Assembly: GCA_019240655.1 (NCBI GenBank)
Contig: JAFAXX010000036.1
Coordinates: forward strand, 24,979 to 88,978
Length of the DNA: 64,000 nt
Source: Solirubrobacterales bacterium
GTDB lineage: Bacteria > Actinomycetota > Thermoleophilia > Solirubrobacterales > Solirubrobacteraceae
Direction: 5' to 3'
Shown here: piece by piece, positions 26,109-34,403 of the stretch
Layout of the letters: the number at the start of each line of letters is the position of its first letter
Numbering within the stretch: position 1 is the first letter of the stretch
Notes under the pieces: model-generated
Database searches by the model: none
Told to the model about the DNA's origin: nothing
The model's input: only the letters and a program-made list of their open reading frames with translations
Made by a program: the position numbers and the translations under genes

Positions 26109-26978
26109 CTATGCCACGCCGGCGCGGAACTGCGCCGCGGTCGTCTCGTAGGCACGGTCGAACGCCTGCTCGATCGGCAGGTCGCGCAGCGCCGCCGAGA
26201 GCACCTCGACTCCCCACGGGCCTCGGTATCCGGCCGCTTGACAGGCCTCGAGGTAGCCGGGGATGTCGAAGTCGCCCTCGCCCGGCAACCGGCGGTGGTT
26301 GACCGTCTCCTCCACGGGATCGGGCATGTTCTCGAGCTGGCCGTCGGAGATCTCCACCCAGGTCAGGTACCGGCTCGGGATGTTGCCCACCTGCTCCGGC
26401 GTGATGCCGAGCTTCGACATGTGCCACGTGTCGACCGCCAGCCCCCCGTTTTCGGCCCCGGCGCCCTCGACGAGCCTCAGCGCCGCGTCGAGATTGTTGG
26501 CCTGCGTGTCGAACGGCGTGATCTCGTAGACCACCTTCGCGTTCGTGTGGTTCGCGGCGTCGCGGCACAGCTCGCCGAACCCTTCGATCAGCTGGTCGAT
26601 CTCGGCCGGGTTGCCGTGGATGTTGCCGACCTTGATGTGGTGCGCGTCGAATGCCGCCGCGGTGTCGAACAGCAGCCGGCGCCGCTCATCGGATGCCGCC
26701 CGCGCCGCATCGCCCCGCGGGAACCAGAAGTTGTCCAGGAACTCGACCTGCAGGTAGCGCAGCCCGGCGTCGTCGAAGATCTGCTTGATCTCCTTGAGCG
26801 TCCGGGTCTCGAGCTGGTGCTCGATGTCGGCGTGCCACAGGCCGAGGCCGGCGAAGCCGACCCGCGCCGCCTGAGCGCATCGCTCGCGCCACTCGAACAG
26901 GCTCCATTCGCGCCCCACATGCACGTCGGTCGGACCGGCAACGGTCCAGTACAGCGCGATCAGCTCGTTCTCGGCCAT
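26109..26978 (-). CDS. Sugar phosphate isomerase/epimerase-like TIM-barrel protein
   Basis: A 289-residue protein of the xylose isomerase-like TIM-barrel (AP endonuclease 2) family. Metal-ligand candidates occur at strand ends: Glu in YLQVEFLDNFWF, Glu in VVYEITPFD, Asp/His in LAVDTWHMSK, and Glu in WVEISDGQ and GVEVLSAAL. Members isomerise or epimerise keto-sugars, inositol intermediates, or dehydrate dehydroshikimate. It starts the operon that continues with two E1 pairs, so it may supply the 2-oxo substrate. Substrate not determinable. Confidence 0.78.
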   Translation of the reverse strand: MAENELIALYWTVAGPTDVHVGREWSLFEWRERCAQAARVGFAGLGLWHADIEHQLETRTLKEIKQIFDDAGLRYLQVEFLDNFWFPRGDAARAASDERRRLLFDTAAAFDAHHIKVGNIHGNPAEIDQLIEGFGELCRDAANHTNAKVVYEITPFDTQANNLDAALRLVEGAGAENGGLAVDTWHMSKLGITPEQVGNIPSRYLTWVEISDGQLENMPDPVEETVNHRRLPGEGDFDIPGYLEACQAAGYRGPWGVEVLSAALRDLPIEQAFDRAYETTAAQFRAGVA

Positions 26979-27207
26979 CGCTGCTCCTCGTCCGCAGTGA
27001 ATCCGCCATGACTCACGCTATCGCCACCGAGCCGGCCGGACCAGTCGCCGCGTGCAGGCGTTCTTGCCGATCAGTGCGCTGGGCCGTGCCCGTCGCGCGC
27101 CGGGTGTCGGCGGGGAGGGGCCTCGCTGCGCTCGGCGTCCGTGGGACCGGGAGTCCGAGCTGCGGCAGGCGCCCGGCTCCGGGGCGGCCGGGGGCGACGC
27201 CGAGCGG

Positions 27208-27930
27208 CTACATCCGTGCGATCCGGTCGAGCGCCGCCGTCAGCTCCTGCGGGCGAGAGGCCCACGGGCAGTGGTCGGTGTCGAGCTCGATCACCGGGTC
27301 GCAGCCCGCCGCCGCCAGCATTCGCCGCTGGAGCGCCGGCAGGACCGCGCGGTCGCGCAGGCAGGCCACGTATGAGCGCGGCAGACGGCCGAAGCCGTCG
27401 CCGAGCCTGACCGGCTCGGTTAACGGCAGCACCGGCTGGGGCCCCAGGCGCTCGATCCCCCACGCGGCCGTCTCGTTGTCGCAGGCCCCGAACAGGGCGT
27501 CGCGGGCGCCGGCGGCCGGCATCGTGGCCACCGGCGGGTCTCCGTCGACGACCATGTTGGCCTGCACGGCGTCGCCGGCGGCCTCGGGCAGGGCGGCCAG
27601 GTCCATGAGGCTCTGGCCCTCGGCGGGCACGAAGGCCGCCACGTACACTAGCCGAGCGACGTGCTCCGGACACCGCGCGGCCGCCTGGGTGACCACGATT
27701 CCGCCCATCGAGTGCCCGACCAGGACGGCCGGCGCTCCCGCGGCGAGCGCCTCGCACACCTTCCCGGCATAGGCCGCGAGCGTGACCTCGGCGAGCGGCG
27801 TGCGGTCGCCTCCGGCGCCGGGCAGGTCGATCGCCTCCACGGTGTGCCCGGCATGGCGCACCCCGGTCGCCACCCGCTCCCAGTTCGCGGCGCTGCCGAA
27901 CGCGCCGTGGACGAGCATGATCCTCGCCAT
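27208..27930 (-). CDS. Alpha/beta hydrolase (esterase / hydroxynitrile lyase-like group)
   Basis: A 240-residue alpha/beta hydrolase. It begins ARIMLVHGAFGSAANWE with the oxyanion HG loop; the nucleophile elbow is VLVGHSMGGIV, a likely acid is Asp in the ALFGACDNETA or later region, and the catalytic His is in ELDTDHCPWASRP. This short-lid type includes salicylate methylesterase- and hydroxynitrile-lyase-like enzymes. The ATG at 27930 is preceded by GGAGGAGGAG. The gene stands alone, 230 bp from the isomerase start and divergent from the carboxylation operon. Confidence 0.85.
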   Translation of the reverse strand: MARIMLVHGAFGSAANWERVATGVRHAGHTVEAIDLPGAGGDRTPLAEVTLAAYAGKVCEALAAGAPAVLVGHSMGGIVVTQAAARCPEHVARLVYVAAFVPAEGQSLMDLAALPEAAGDAVQANMVVDGDPPVATMPAAGARDALFGACDNETAAWGIERLGPQPVLPLTEPVRLGDGFGRLPRSYVACLRDRAVLPALQRRMLAAAGCDPVIELDTDHCPWASRPQELTAALDRIARM

Positions 27931-27974
27931 CTCCTCCTCCTTGCTCGCGGTCTCCGAGCGGAATCGTAATCGGC

Positions 27975-28108
27975 GATCCCGGGCGCAAAACCGCTCCGAG
28001 TAGTTATCGTGACGCCCGGGCGCAAACCGCTCCGAGTAGTTATCGGTGACGCCCGGGCGCAAACCGCTCACGGTCGCTATCGGCTACGTCCCGGCGCCAC
28101 CGTTCGGG
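27975..28108. repeat. Tandem repeat (about 37 bp, 3 copies plus degenerate ends) in a divergent promoter region
   Basis: Copies are at 27975-28010, 28011-28047 and 28048-28084, with a degenerate fourth at 28085-28108 and a trace before 27975. All share CCCGGGCGCAAACCGCTC, and the first two also share CCGAGTAGTTATCG. The array fills the middle of the 274-bp region between the divergent hydrolase gene and the carboxylation operon, so it may hold regulator sites; it could also be a passive minisatellite. Confidence 0.8.
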
Positions 28109-28204
28109 CATCCCGGCCGCAGCCGCCGCCCGACTAGACTCCAGCCCCCGCTCGCATGACAGCGCGAACGGCGGGTAGATCCCGGGAAGAGGAGAGTTCG
28201 ACGG

Positions 28205-30037
28205 ATGGCAACGATGACCGACAGAGCGGGAGCGTTTCCGAGCCCGTATGACATCGAGACCCCGCCCGGCTGTGAGGGCTGGGAGGAGATGTACCCGTAC
28301 TACGCGCTGTTCGACGAGCGCCGGCGCGAGACTGACGAGAACCGCTTCTGGTTCTGGAACTCGATGCACTTCCCGATCCCGATGCCGGCCTTCGACGTGA
28401 TCTGCATCGACTCGCCCTACCAGGCGGTCGGGTCGTGGCAGAACCGGGTGTTCGCCGTGCCGCCGGCCATGGGAATCGACTACCGGTGCGTGAACGGCTA
28501 CATCTACATCACCGGCAACCCGGTCACCGACCCAGCGAAGATCGCCGAGCGCGCCGAGTACTTCCAGCGGCGCGCCTCCTACTACTTCGAGAACTGGGAC
28601 GAGCTGTACGGCAAGTGGCGCGCCAGGATGGAGGCGCTGATCGCCGAGCTGCTCTCGCTGCGCGTGCCCGATCTGCCCGAATACGAGCCCGACGAGGTCG
28701 CGTTCGGGGACGACCGCAACACCTCCTTCTACGAGGTGCTGGACGCCTACACGCGCGTGCTTCGGATGGGCGACTTGATGTGGCAGCAGCACTTCGAGTT
28801 CCTGCTGCTGGGCTACGGCGCCTATTCGACGTTCGCCGAGTTCTGCAAGGCGAACCTGCCGGACATCCCCGACCAGCACATAGCGCAGATGGTGGCGGGG
28901 ATCGACGTGATCCTGTTCCGGCCCGACGCCGAGCTCAGGCGCCTGGCGCGGCTGGCCGTGGAGACGGGCGTCGACTCCGCCTTCGTGCAGGGAAGGGAGC
29001 CCGCCGAGATCGAGGCCGAGCTCTCCGGCAGCGACGCCGGCCGCGCGTGGCTGGGCGAGCTCGAGCAGGTCAAGGACCCGTGGTTCAACATGGCCACCGG
29101 CGACGGGCTGACCCACTATTACCGCAACTGGCGCGACGACCCGAGCATCCCGTATGCGTCGCTGATCGGACACATCGGCGCGCTGAAGGCGGGCGAGCCG
29201 ATCGAGCGCCCGACCGAGGAGATCCAGCGCGAGCGCGACCGCCTCGGCGAGGAGTACATGGGGCTGCTCGAAGAGGACTCGCGCCGGACGTTCACCGACC
29301 TGCTGATGCTCTCGCGGACCGTCTTCCCCTACGTCGAGGAGCACAAGTTCTACTGCGACTACTGGTTCCTGACCAACTGGTGGAACAAGCTGCGCGAGTT
29401 CGGCGCGCTGCTCGCCCGCCATGGCTTCCTCGAGGACGGCGAGGAGGACGTCTTCCATCTCAGCCGCTACGAGGTGGCCTCGGCGCTGGACGAGCTCGTG
29501 CTGAGCTGGGCGACCGGCGGCCAGCCGCTCGGGCCGCGGCACTGGCCTCAGATCGTGGCCCGGCGCAAGTCGCTGCTGGCCAAGCTCGGCCAGTGGTCGC
29601 CGCCGCCGGCGCTCGGCGTCGTGCCCGAGGCGGTGACCGACCCGATGACGATCATGCTCTGGGGCGTGACGACCGAGCGGGTGCAGGAGTGGGCCCGCCA
29701 CCAGGACGGCGGTGTGCGCTTCAGTGGCGCGGCGGCGTCGCCGGGGACGGTCGAGGGCGTGGCCCGCGTCGTGCGCTCGGTGGAGGAGATCCGCTCGGTG
29801 CGGGACGGCGAGATCCTCGTATGCGGCAGCACCTCGCCGGCCTGGGCGCCGATCTTCTCCAAGATCAAGGCCACCGTGACCGACGTGGGGGGCGTGATGT
29901 CGCACGCGGCGATCGTCTGCCGCGAGTACGGGCTGCCCGCGGTGGTCGGCACCGGGCGCGCGAGCTCGCAGATCCGCACGGGTCAGACAATCCGCGTCGA
30001 CGGGTCCGAAGGCGTCGTCACGGTGATCTCGTCGTGA
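28205..30037 (+). CDS. PEP-synthase-like phosphotransferase, phosphohistidine subunit (phenylphosphate synthase alpha-like)
   Basis: A 610-residue protein. Residues about 1-500 are a substrate domain with aromatic-rich motifs (PSPYDIETPPG, EEMYPYYALF, NRFWFWNSMHFP) that I recall from phenylphosphate synthase subunit 1 of anaerobic phenol degraders. Residues about 510-605 are the swivelling phosphohistidine domain, with His567 in GGVMSHAAIVCREYGLPAV. No PEP/pyruvate-binding TIM barrel is present, so it is not PEP synthase. The enzyme should take phosphate from ATP through its partner subunit and pass it to an enol or phenol. It starts a six-gene operon and overlaps its partner gene by GTGA. 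The acceptor identity is inferred from context. Confidence 0.8.
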   Translation: MATMTDRAGAFPSPYDIETPPGCEGWEEMYPYYALFDERRRETDENRFWFWNSMHFPIPMPAFDVICIDSPYQAVGSWQNRVFAVPPAMGIDYRCVNGYIYITGNPVTDPAKIAERAEYFQRRASYYFENWDELYGKWRARMEALIAELLSLRVPDLPEYEPDEVAFGDDRNTSFYEVLDAYTRVLRMGDLMWQQHFEFLLLGYGAYSTFAEFCKANLPDIPDQHIAQMVAGIDVILFRPDAELRRLARLAVETGVDSAFVQGREPAEIEAELSGSDAGRAWLGELEQVKDPWFNMATGDGLTHYYRNWRDDPSIPYASLIGHIGALKAGEPIERPTEEIQRERDRLGEEYMGLLEEDSRRTFTDLLMLSRTVFPYVEEHKFYCDYWFLTNWWNKLREFGALLARHGFLEDGEEDVFHLSRYEVASALDELVLSWATGGQPLGPRHWPQIVARRKSLLAKLGQWSPPPALGVVPEAVTDPMTIMLWGVTTERVQEWARHQDGGVRFSGAAASPGTVEGVARVVRSVEEIRSVRDGEILVCGSTSPAWAPIFSKIKATVTDVGGVMSHAAIVCREYGLPAVVGTGRASSQIRTGQTIRVDGSEGVVTVISS

Positions 30038-31101
30038 GCGACGCCGCCTACACCCGCCCGCTGACCGAGCTGCGGAGCAGCGACGAGTCTTCGGTCGGCG
30101 GCAAGAGCGCCAGCCTCGGCGAGCTGCTGGCGGCCGAGATCCCGGTTCCCCCGGGGTTCGCGCTCACCACCGCGGCGTTCACCGCGTTCGTGCGGGACTC
30201 GGGACTCGACGGGCGAATCGCCGGGGCGATGGCGCAGGTAGCGCCGGGCGACGTCGAGGCGATCGGCGCCGCCTCCCACCGCGTGAGCGAGGCGATGCAC
30301 TCCGCGCCGGTCCCGGAGGGGGTCCGCGAGGAGGTCTCGCGCCGGTACGCCGAGCTGGCCGAGACGGCTGGGGTGCAGGAGCCGCCGGTGGCGGTCCGCT
30401 CGAGCGCGCTCGGCGAGGACAGCGAGGACGCCACCTTTGCCGGCCAGCAGGAGACGTATCTGTGGGTGCGCGGCGCCGAGCACGTCTGCGATGCGGTGCG
30501 CGACTGCTGGGTCAGCCTCTACAGTCCGCCCGCGATCAGCTATCGGGCCCGCCTCGGCCGGGACCAGCGCGATGCCGCCATGGGCGTGACCGTCCAGCTG
30601 ATGGTCGACGCCGAGGTCTCCGGGGTGATGTTCACCTGCAACCCGGTGAGCGGCGACCCGAGCATGGTCGCGATCAACGCCAGCTGGGGCCTCGGCCTGG
30701 CCGTCGTCGGCGGCGAGGTCACGCCGGACGACTACCTGGTCAGCAAGATCACCCGCGAGGTGGTCAAGGCGCAGGTGCACCGCAAGGACGTCGAGTACGT
30801 CCCCGACCCGGGCGGCCGCGGGGCGGTTCGCGTCGCCGTCCCCGAGGAGCGCGCCGGCGAGCGTTGCCTGGACGACGCGGCGCTCGGCGCCCTGGTCGCG
30901 GTCGCCCGGCGGGTTGAGAGCCACTTCCGCTCCCACCAGGACATCGAGTGGGCGATCGCCCGCGGCGGCCCCGATATCTACGTGGTGCAATCCCGTCCGG
31001 TCACCGCGGTGGCCAAGCCGGCGCAGAAACCGCCGGCGGCCTCGGCGCTGTCACTGGTGATGAGCCAGTTTGGCGTGGCCCCGAAGCGCGATGCTGACTG
31101 A
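30034..31101 (+). CDS. PEP/pyruvate-binding (ATP-grasp) subunit of the same phosphotransferase
   Basis: A 355-residue protein matching the N-terminal ATP-binding third of PEP synthase (PF01326). Characteristic segments are SVGGKSASLGELLAAEIPVPPGFALTT (here split as VGGKSASLGELL and IPVPPGFALTT), AVRSSALGEDSEDATFAGQQ, GVMFTCNPVSGDPSM and DIEWAIARGGPDIYVVQSRP. In this family ATP phosphorylates the histidine of the mobile domain with release of AMP and phosphate. The mobile domain is the separate protein encoded just upstream, giving the two-subunit design of phenylphosphate synthase. Its end overlaps the biotin carrier start by 11 bp. Confidence 0.87.
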   Translation: MSDAAYTRPLTELRSSDESSVGGKSASLGELLAAEIPVPPGFALTTAAFTAFVRDSGLDGRIAGAMAQVAPGDVEAIGAASHRVSEAMHSAPVPEGVREEVSRRYAELAETAGVQEPPVAVRSSALGEDSEDATFAGQQETYLWVRGAEHVCDAVRDCWVSLYSPPAISYRARLGRDQRDAAMGVTVQLMVDAEVSGVMFTCNPVSGDPSMVAINASWGLGLAVVGGEVTPDDYLVSKITREVVKAQVHRKDVEYVPDPGGRGAVRVAVPEERAGERCLDDAALGALVAVARRVESHFRSHQDIEWAIARGGPDIYVVQSRPVTAVAKPAQKPPAASALSLVMSQFGVAPKRDAD

Positions 31102-31603
31102 CGACGACGTCCGCGAGATCCTGCGGATCATCGACGAGTCGGCGCTCGAAGAGCTGCGACTCGAGACCGATGGCTTCTCGCTTCACGTGCTCAAGGGCGC
31201 GGCGGGCGCCGCGCCGGCGGGTGCCGCCGTGGCGAGGCCGGCCGGGCCGGCTGCCACCGGAGAGCCGGGCCGTGCCACCGCGGCGCCGGCCGGCGCGGAC
31301 GCGGCGCCGGCGATCGAGCCGCCGCCCGGCGAGCCGCCGGCCGGCAAGCCGGAAAGCGACGGCCTGAGGACCATCGAAGCGCCGATGCTCGGCACCTTCT
31401 ACCGCGCCGAGGGCCCGGGGCAGAAGCCGTTCGTCGAGGTCGGCGACGAGGTCGAGGCCGACTCGATCGTCTGCATCATCGAAGTGATGAAGATGATGAA
31501 CTCGGTCCCGGCCGGGACCGCGGGGACGATCGTCGAGGTCTGCCGCGAGAACGCCCAGATGGTCGAGTACGGCGATCCGCTGTTCCGCGTGCAGCCGCGA
31601 TGA
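31091..31603 (+). CDS. Biotin carboxyl carrier protein (AccB-like)
   Basis: A 170-residue carrier. Residues 1-35 (DDVREILRIIDESALEELRL) match the AccB N-terminal docking helix-strand, residues about 38-90 form an Ala/Pro/Gly-rich linker, and residues about 95-170 are the biotinyl domain with EVMKMMN and biotin-accepting Lys134. The usual motif is EAMKM; Ala is replaced by Val here, as in some actinobacterial proteins. The ATG at 31091 lies inside the end of the upstream gene, and the stop overlaps the biotin carboxylase start (ATGA), so these subunits are made in step. Confidence 0.92.
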   Translation: MLTDDDVREILRIIDESALEELRLETDGFSLHVLKGAAGAAPAGAAVARPAGPAATGEPGRATAAPAGADAAPAIEPPPGEPPAGKPESDGLRTIEAPMLGTFYRAEGPGQKPFVEVGDEVEADSIVCIIEVMKMMNSVPAGTAGTIVEVCRENAQMVEYGDPLFRVQPR

Positions 31604-32934
31604 AGCGGGTGTTCATTCCCAACCGGGGCGAGATCGCGCTGCGGATCGTGCGCGCGTGCCGGGCGCAGGGGCTCGAGAGCGTGATCGGGTGCTCTCAGCC
31701 CGACCGCGACGGGCTCGCCGCGCGCACCGCCGACCGGGCGGTGTGCATCGGCCCGGGGCCGGCGGCACAGAGCTACCTGCGCGACGACATCGTGGTCCAC
31801 GCTGCGCTCGGCGCGGGCTGTGACGCCATCCATCCCGGGTACGGATTTCTATCCGAGAGCCCGCGCCTGGCCGCGCGTGCCCGCGAGCACGAAGTCACCT
31901 TCGTCGGCCCCCCGCCCGAGGTCATGGAGCTCGCCGGCGACAAGCTGCGCGCGCGAGCCGAGGCCGAGCGGGCCGGCCTGCCGGTGCTGCCCGGGCAGGA
32001 GGTGCAGTCCTCCGCGGAAGCGGTGCAGGTGGCAGAGGGCATCGGCTATCCGGTCCTGATCAAGGCCGCCGGCGGCGGCGGTGGGCGGGGAATCAAGCTC
32101 GCGCGCGACGGCGCCGAGTTGCGCGCGCTGCTCGGGCTCGCGCGCAGCGAGGCCGGGGCGGCGTTTGGCGACGAGCGCCTCTACGTCGAGCGGTTCATCG
32201 CCGCCGCCCGTCACGTCGAGGTCCAGATCGCCGCCGACGAGCACGGCGCGGTGCTCCATCTCGGCGAGCGCGACTGCTCGGTCCAGCGCCGCTACCAGAA
32301 GGTGATCGAGGAGGCGCCCGCGCCCGGCCTCGATCCGGGTGTGGCCGCGTCGCTCAGGGACGCTGGCGTCGCTTTCGCGCGGGCGATCGGCTACCACAAT
32401 CTCGGCACGGTCGAGTTCGTGCTCGACGCCGACAGCGGCGAGTTCTACTTCCTCGAGATGAACTGCCGCATCCAGGTCGAGCACCCGGTGACCGAGGCGG
32501 TGACCGGTCGCGACCTGGTTCGCCTGCAACTGCAGGTGGCCGACGGCCGGCCGCTCGGCTTCGGGCAGGATGACGTCGTCCTCGACGGACACGCGGTCGA
32601 GTGCCGTCTGAACGCCGAGGATGTGGCCGACGGCTTCCGGCCGACGCCCGGGCGGCTGGCGCTGTTCGCGCTCCCCGAGCGTCCCCGCCTGCGGGTCGAC
32701 ACCCATTGCTTCGCCGGCGCGTTCGTGCCCCCGTTCTACGACTCGCTGCTGGCGAAGGTGATCGCCCACGCCGCCGAGCGCGACGAGGCCGTCGACGTGC
32801 TGGTGCAGGCGCTCGAAGACCTCGACGTCGAGGGCGTCGAGACCAACCGCACGCTGCTGATCAGCGTCCTCGAGCATCCCGACTTCCGCGGCCACGCGGT
32901 GACCACCGACTGGCTCGAGCGGGCGATCGCATGA
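31600..32934 (+). CDS. Biotin carboxylase (AccC-like)
   Basis: A 444-residue ATP-grasp enzyme that carboxylates biotin on the carrier with ATP and bicarbonate. Motifs: FIPNRGEIALRIVRACRA at the start, AIHPGYGFLSE, the Gly-rich ATP loop KAAGGGGGRGIKL, and the active-site EMNCRIQVEHPVTE. Length is at the short end for the family (about 445-450). It sits between the carrier and the carboxyltransferase with 4-bp overlaps on both sides. No acetyl-CoA or propionyl-CoA carboxylase beta subunit is present, so the acceptor is not an acyl-CoA. Confidence 0.94.
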   Translation: MKRVFIPNRGEIALRIVRACRAQGLESVIGCSQPDRDGLAARTADRAVCIGPGPAAQSYLRDDIVVHAALGAGCDAIHPGYGFLSESPRLAARAREHEVTFVGPPPEVMELAGDKLRARAEAERAGLPVLPGQEVQSSAEAVQVAEGIGYPVLIKAAGGGGGRGIKLARDGAELRALLGLARSEAGAAFGDERLYVERFIAAARHVEVQIAADEHGAVLHLGERDCSVQRRYQKVIEEAPAPGLDPGVAASLRDAGVAFARAIGYHNLGTVEFVLDADSGEFYFLEMNCRIQVEHPVTEAVTGRDLVRLQLQVADGRPLGFGQDDVVLDGHAVECRLNAEDVADGFRPTPGRLALFALPERPRLRVDTHCFAGAFVPPFYDSLLAKVIAHAAERDEAVDVLVQALEDLDVEGVETNRTLLISVLEHPDFRGHAVTTDWLERAIA

Positions 32935-34403
32935 GCCGGGTCATCGAGTTCGTAGACACGACCACGCGGGACGGCAACCAGAGCCTGTGGAGCGCCACGG
33001 GCCTGACCACGCAGGACATCCTGGCCATCGCGCCGACCATGGACCGGGTCGGCTACCACGCGCTCGACTTCACCTCGAGCACCCACATGGCGGTAGCGGT
33101 CCGATTCCACCAGGAAGACCCGTGGGAGAAGATCCGCCTGATCAGCGCGGCGATGCCGAACACGCCACTCAACTTCATCACCACGGGGATGCGCTTCATC
33201 TCCTGGGTGCCCTGCGACGAGGGCCTGATGGACTTCTCGTTCCGCCTCGTCGTGCGCAACGGCCTGCGCCGCTTCCAGATCGCCGACCCCTCGAACAGCC
33301 CTGAGAACCTCAGGCGGCTGGCCACGATGGCCAAGCGGGCGGGGGTGGAGGAGGTGGTCATCGGCCTGACCTACTCGATCAGCGACGTGCACACTCACCG
33401 CTACTACGCTGCGCGCGCCGCGGCGCTGGCCGATTGCCCCGACATGGATCGCCTGTACCTGAAGGACCCCGGCGGTCTGCTAACCCCCGACGCGGTCCGC
33501 GAGCTGGCGCCGCATTTCATCGCCGCCGCCGGCGGTCGTACGGTGGAGGTGCACAGCCACTGCACGATCGGGCTGGCGCCGCTGGTCTACGTCGAGGGCG
33601 TGAAGGCCGGCTTTGAGGTCGTCCACACCGCCTCGGGGCCGCTCTCGCGCGGAACGTCGCAGCCCGAGGTGTTCAGCACCGTGGCCAACCTCGAGGCCTA
33701 TGGCTACTCGCACCCGCTCGATCTCGAGGCGCAGGCGGCGGTGTCCGAGCATTTCGCCCAGATCGCGGCGGTCAAGGGCCTGCCCGCCGGCGAGCCGCAG
33801 GAGTTCGACGCCGTCTACTACACCCATCAGCTCCCCGGGGGGATGGTCACGACGACGCGGCGGATGCTCGAGGAGCTGCGCCGGCCCGAGCTGTTCGGCG
33901 CCGTGCTCGAGGAGGTCACGCGGGTGCGCGCCGAGATGGGCTACCCGATCCTGGTCACCCCCGTCTCCCAGTTCGTGGCCAGCCAGGCGGCGCGCAACAT
34001 CATCGACGGCCGGCGGTGGGCCAACGTCTCGGATGAGACCGTCCGGTACTTCCTCGGCCATTACGGAGACACCCCCGCCCCGGTGGATCCGGAGATCGCC
34101 GAACAGGTGCTCTCCCGACCCGGGGTGGCCAAGCTCCGGGAGCTCAGGCCGATCAGCCTCGAGGGGGCGCGGGAGCGCTTCGGCAGCCGGATCTCCGACG
34201 AGGAGCTCCTGCTGCGGCTGACGATGCCGGCCGAGCAGGTGGACGCGATGGTCGCGGCTCGCCTGAAGCCCGCGCCCGTCCCGGCGGCGCGCCCGGGGCG
34301 CTCGGCCGTGGTGAGCCTCCTGCGCGAGCTCGAGCGGCGCCCGGCAATCAGCGCGTTCACTCTGCGCAAGGGCGATGACACGGTGGTGTGGCGCCGTGGC
34401 TGA
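32931..34403 (+). CDS. Biotin-dependent carboxyltransferase of the pyruvate carboxylase / OadA family with altered acceptor site
   Basis: A 490-residue HMGL-like TIM-barrel carboxyltransferase. Catalytic features are kept: metal Asp9 and Gln17 in DTTTRDGNQSL, the carbamylated-lysine position Lys178 (LKDPGG), His208/His210 in the VHSHCTIG motif and Thr242 in RGTSQP. The segment that in pyruvate carboxylase and OadA reads LLRGAN/RGQN, whose Arg binds the pyruvate carboxylate, reads ITTGMR here, so Arg is replaced by Thr85. This argues for an acceptor without a carboxylate, such as a ketone. The last 30 residues (LLRELERRPAISAF, then TLRKGDD) resemble the N-terminal docking peptide of the carrier. 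Overlaps with both neighbours show translational coupling. Confidence 0.85.
   Translation: MSRVIEFVDTTTRDGNQSLWSATGLTTQDILAIAPTMDRVGYHALDFTSSTHMAVAVRFHQEDPWEKIRLISAAMPNTPLNFITTGMRFISWVPCDEGLMDFSFRLVVRNGLRRFQIADPSNSPENLRRLATMAKRAGVEEVVIGLTYSISDVHTHRYYAARAAALADCPDMDRLYLKDPGGLLTPDAVRELAPHFIAAAGGRTVEVHSHCTIGLAPLVYVEGVKAGFEVVHTASGPLSRGTSQPEVFSTVANLEAYGYSHPLDLEAQAAVSEHFAQIAAVKGLPAGEPQEFDAVYYTHQLPGGMVTTTRRMLEELRRPELFGAVLEEVTRVRAEMGYPILVTPVSQFVASQAARNIIDGRRWANVSDETVRYFLGHYGDTPAPVDPEIAEQVLSRPGVAKLRELRPISLEGARERFGSRISDEELLLRLTMPAEQVDAMVAARLKPAPVPAARPGRSAVVSLLRELERRPAISAFTLRKGDDTVVWRRG

Noticed and set aside
28205-31101. Split PEP synthase or pyruvate phosphate dikinase
   Set aside because: The PEP/pyruvate-binding TIM barrel is missing from both subunits, and the first 500 residues of the large one are unrelated to it.
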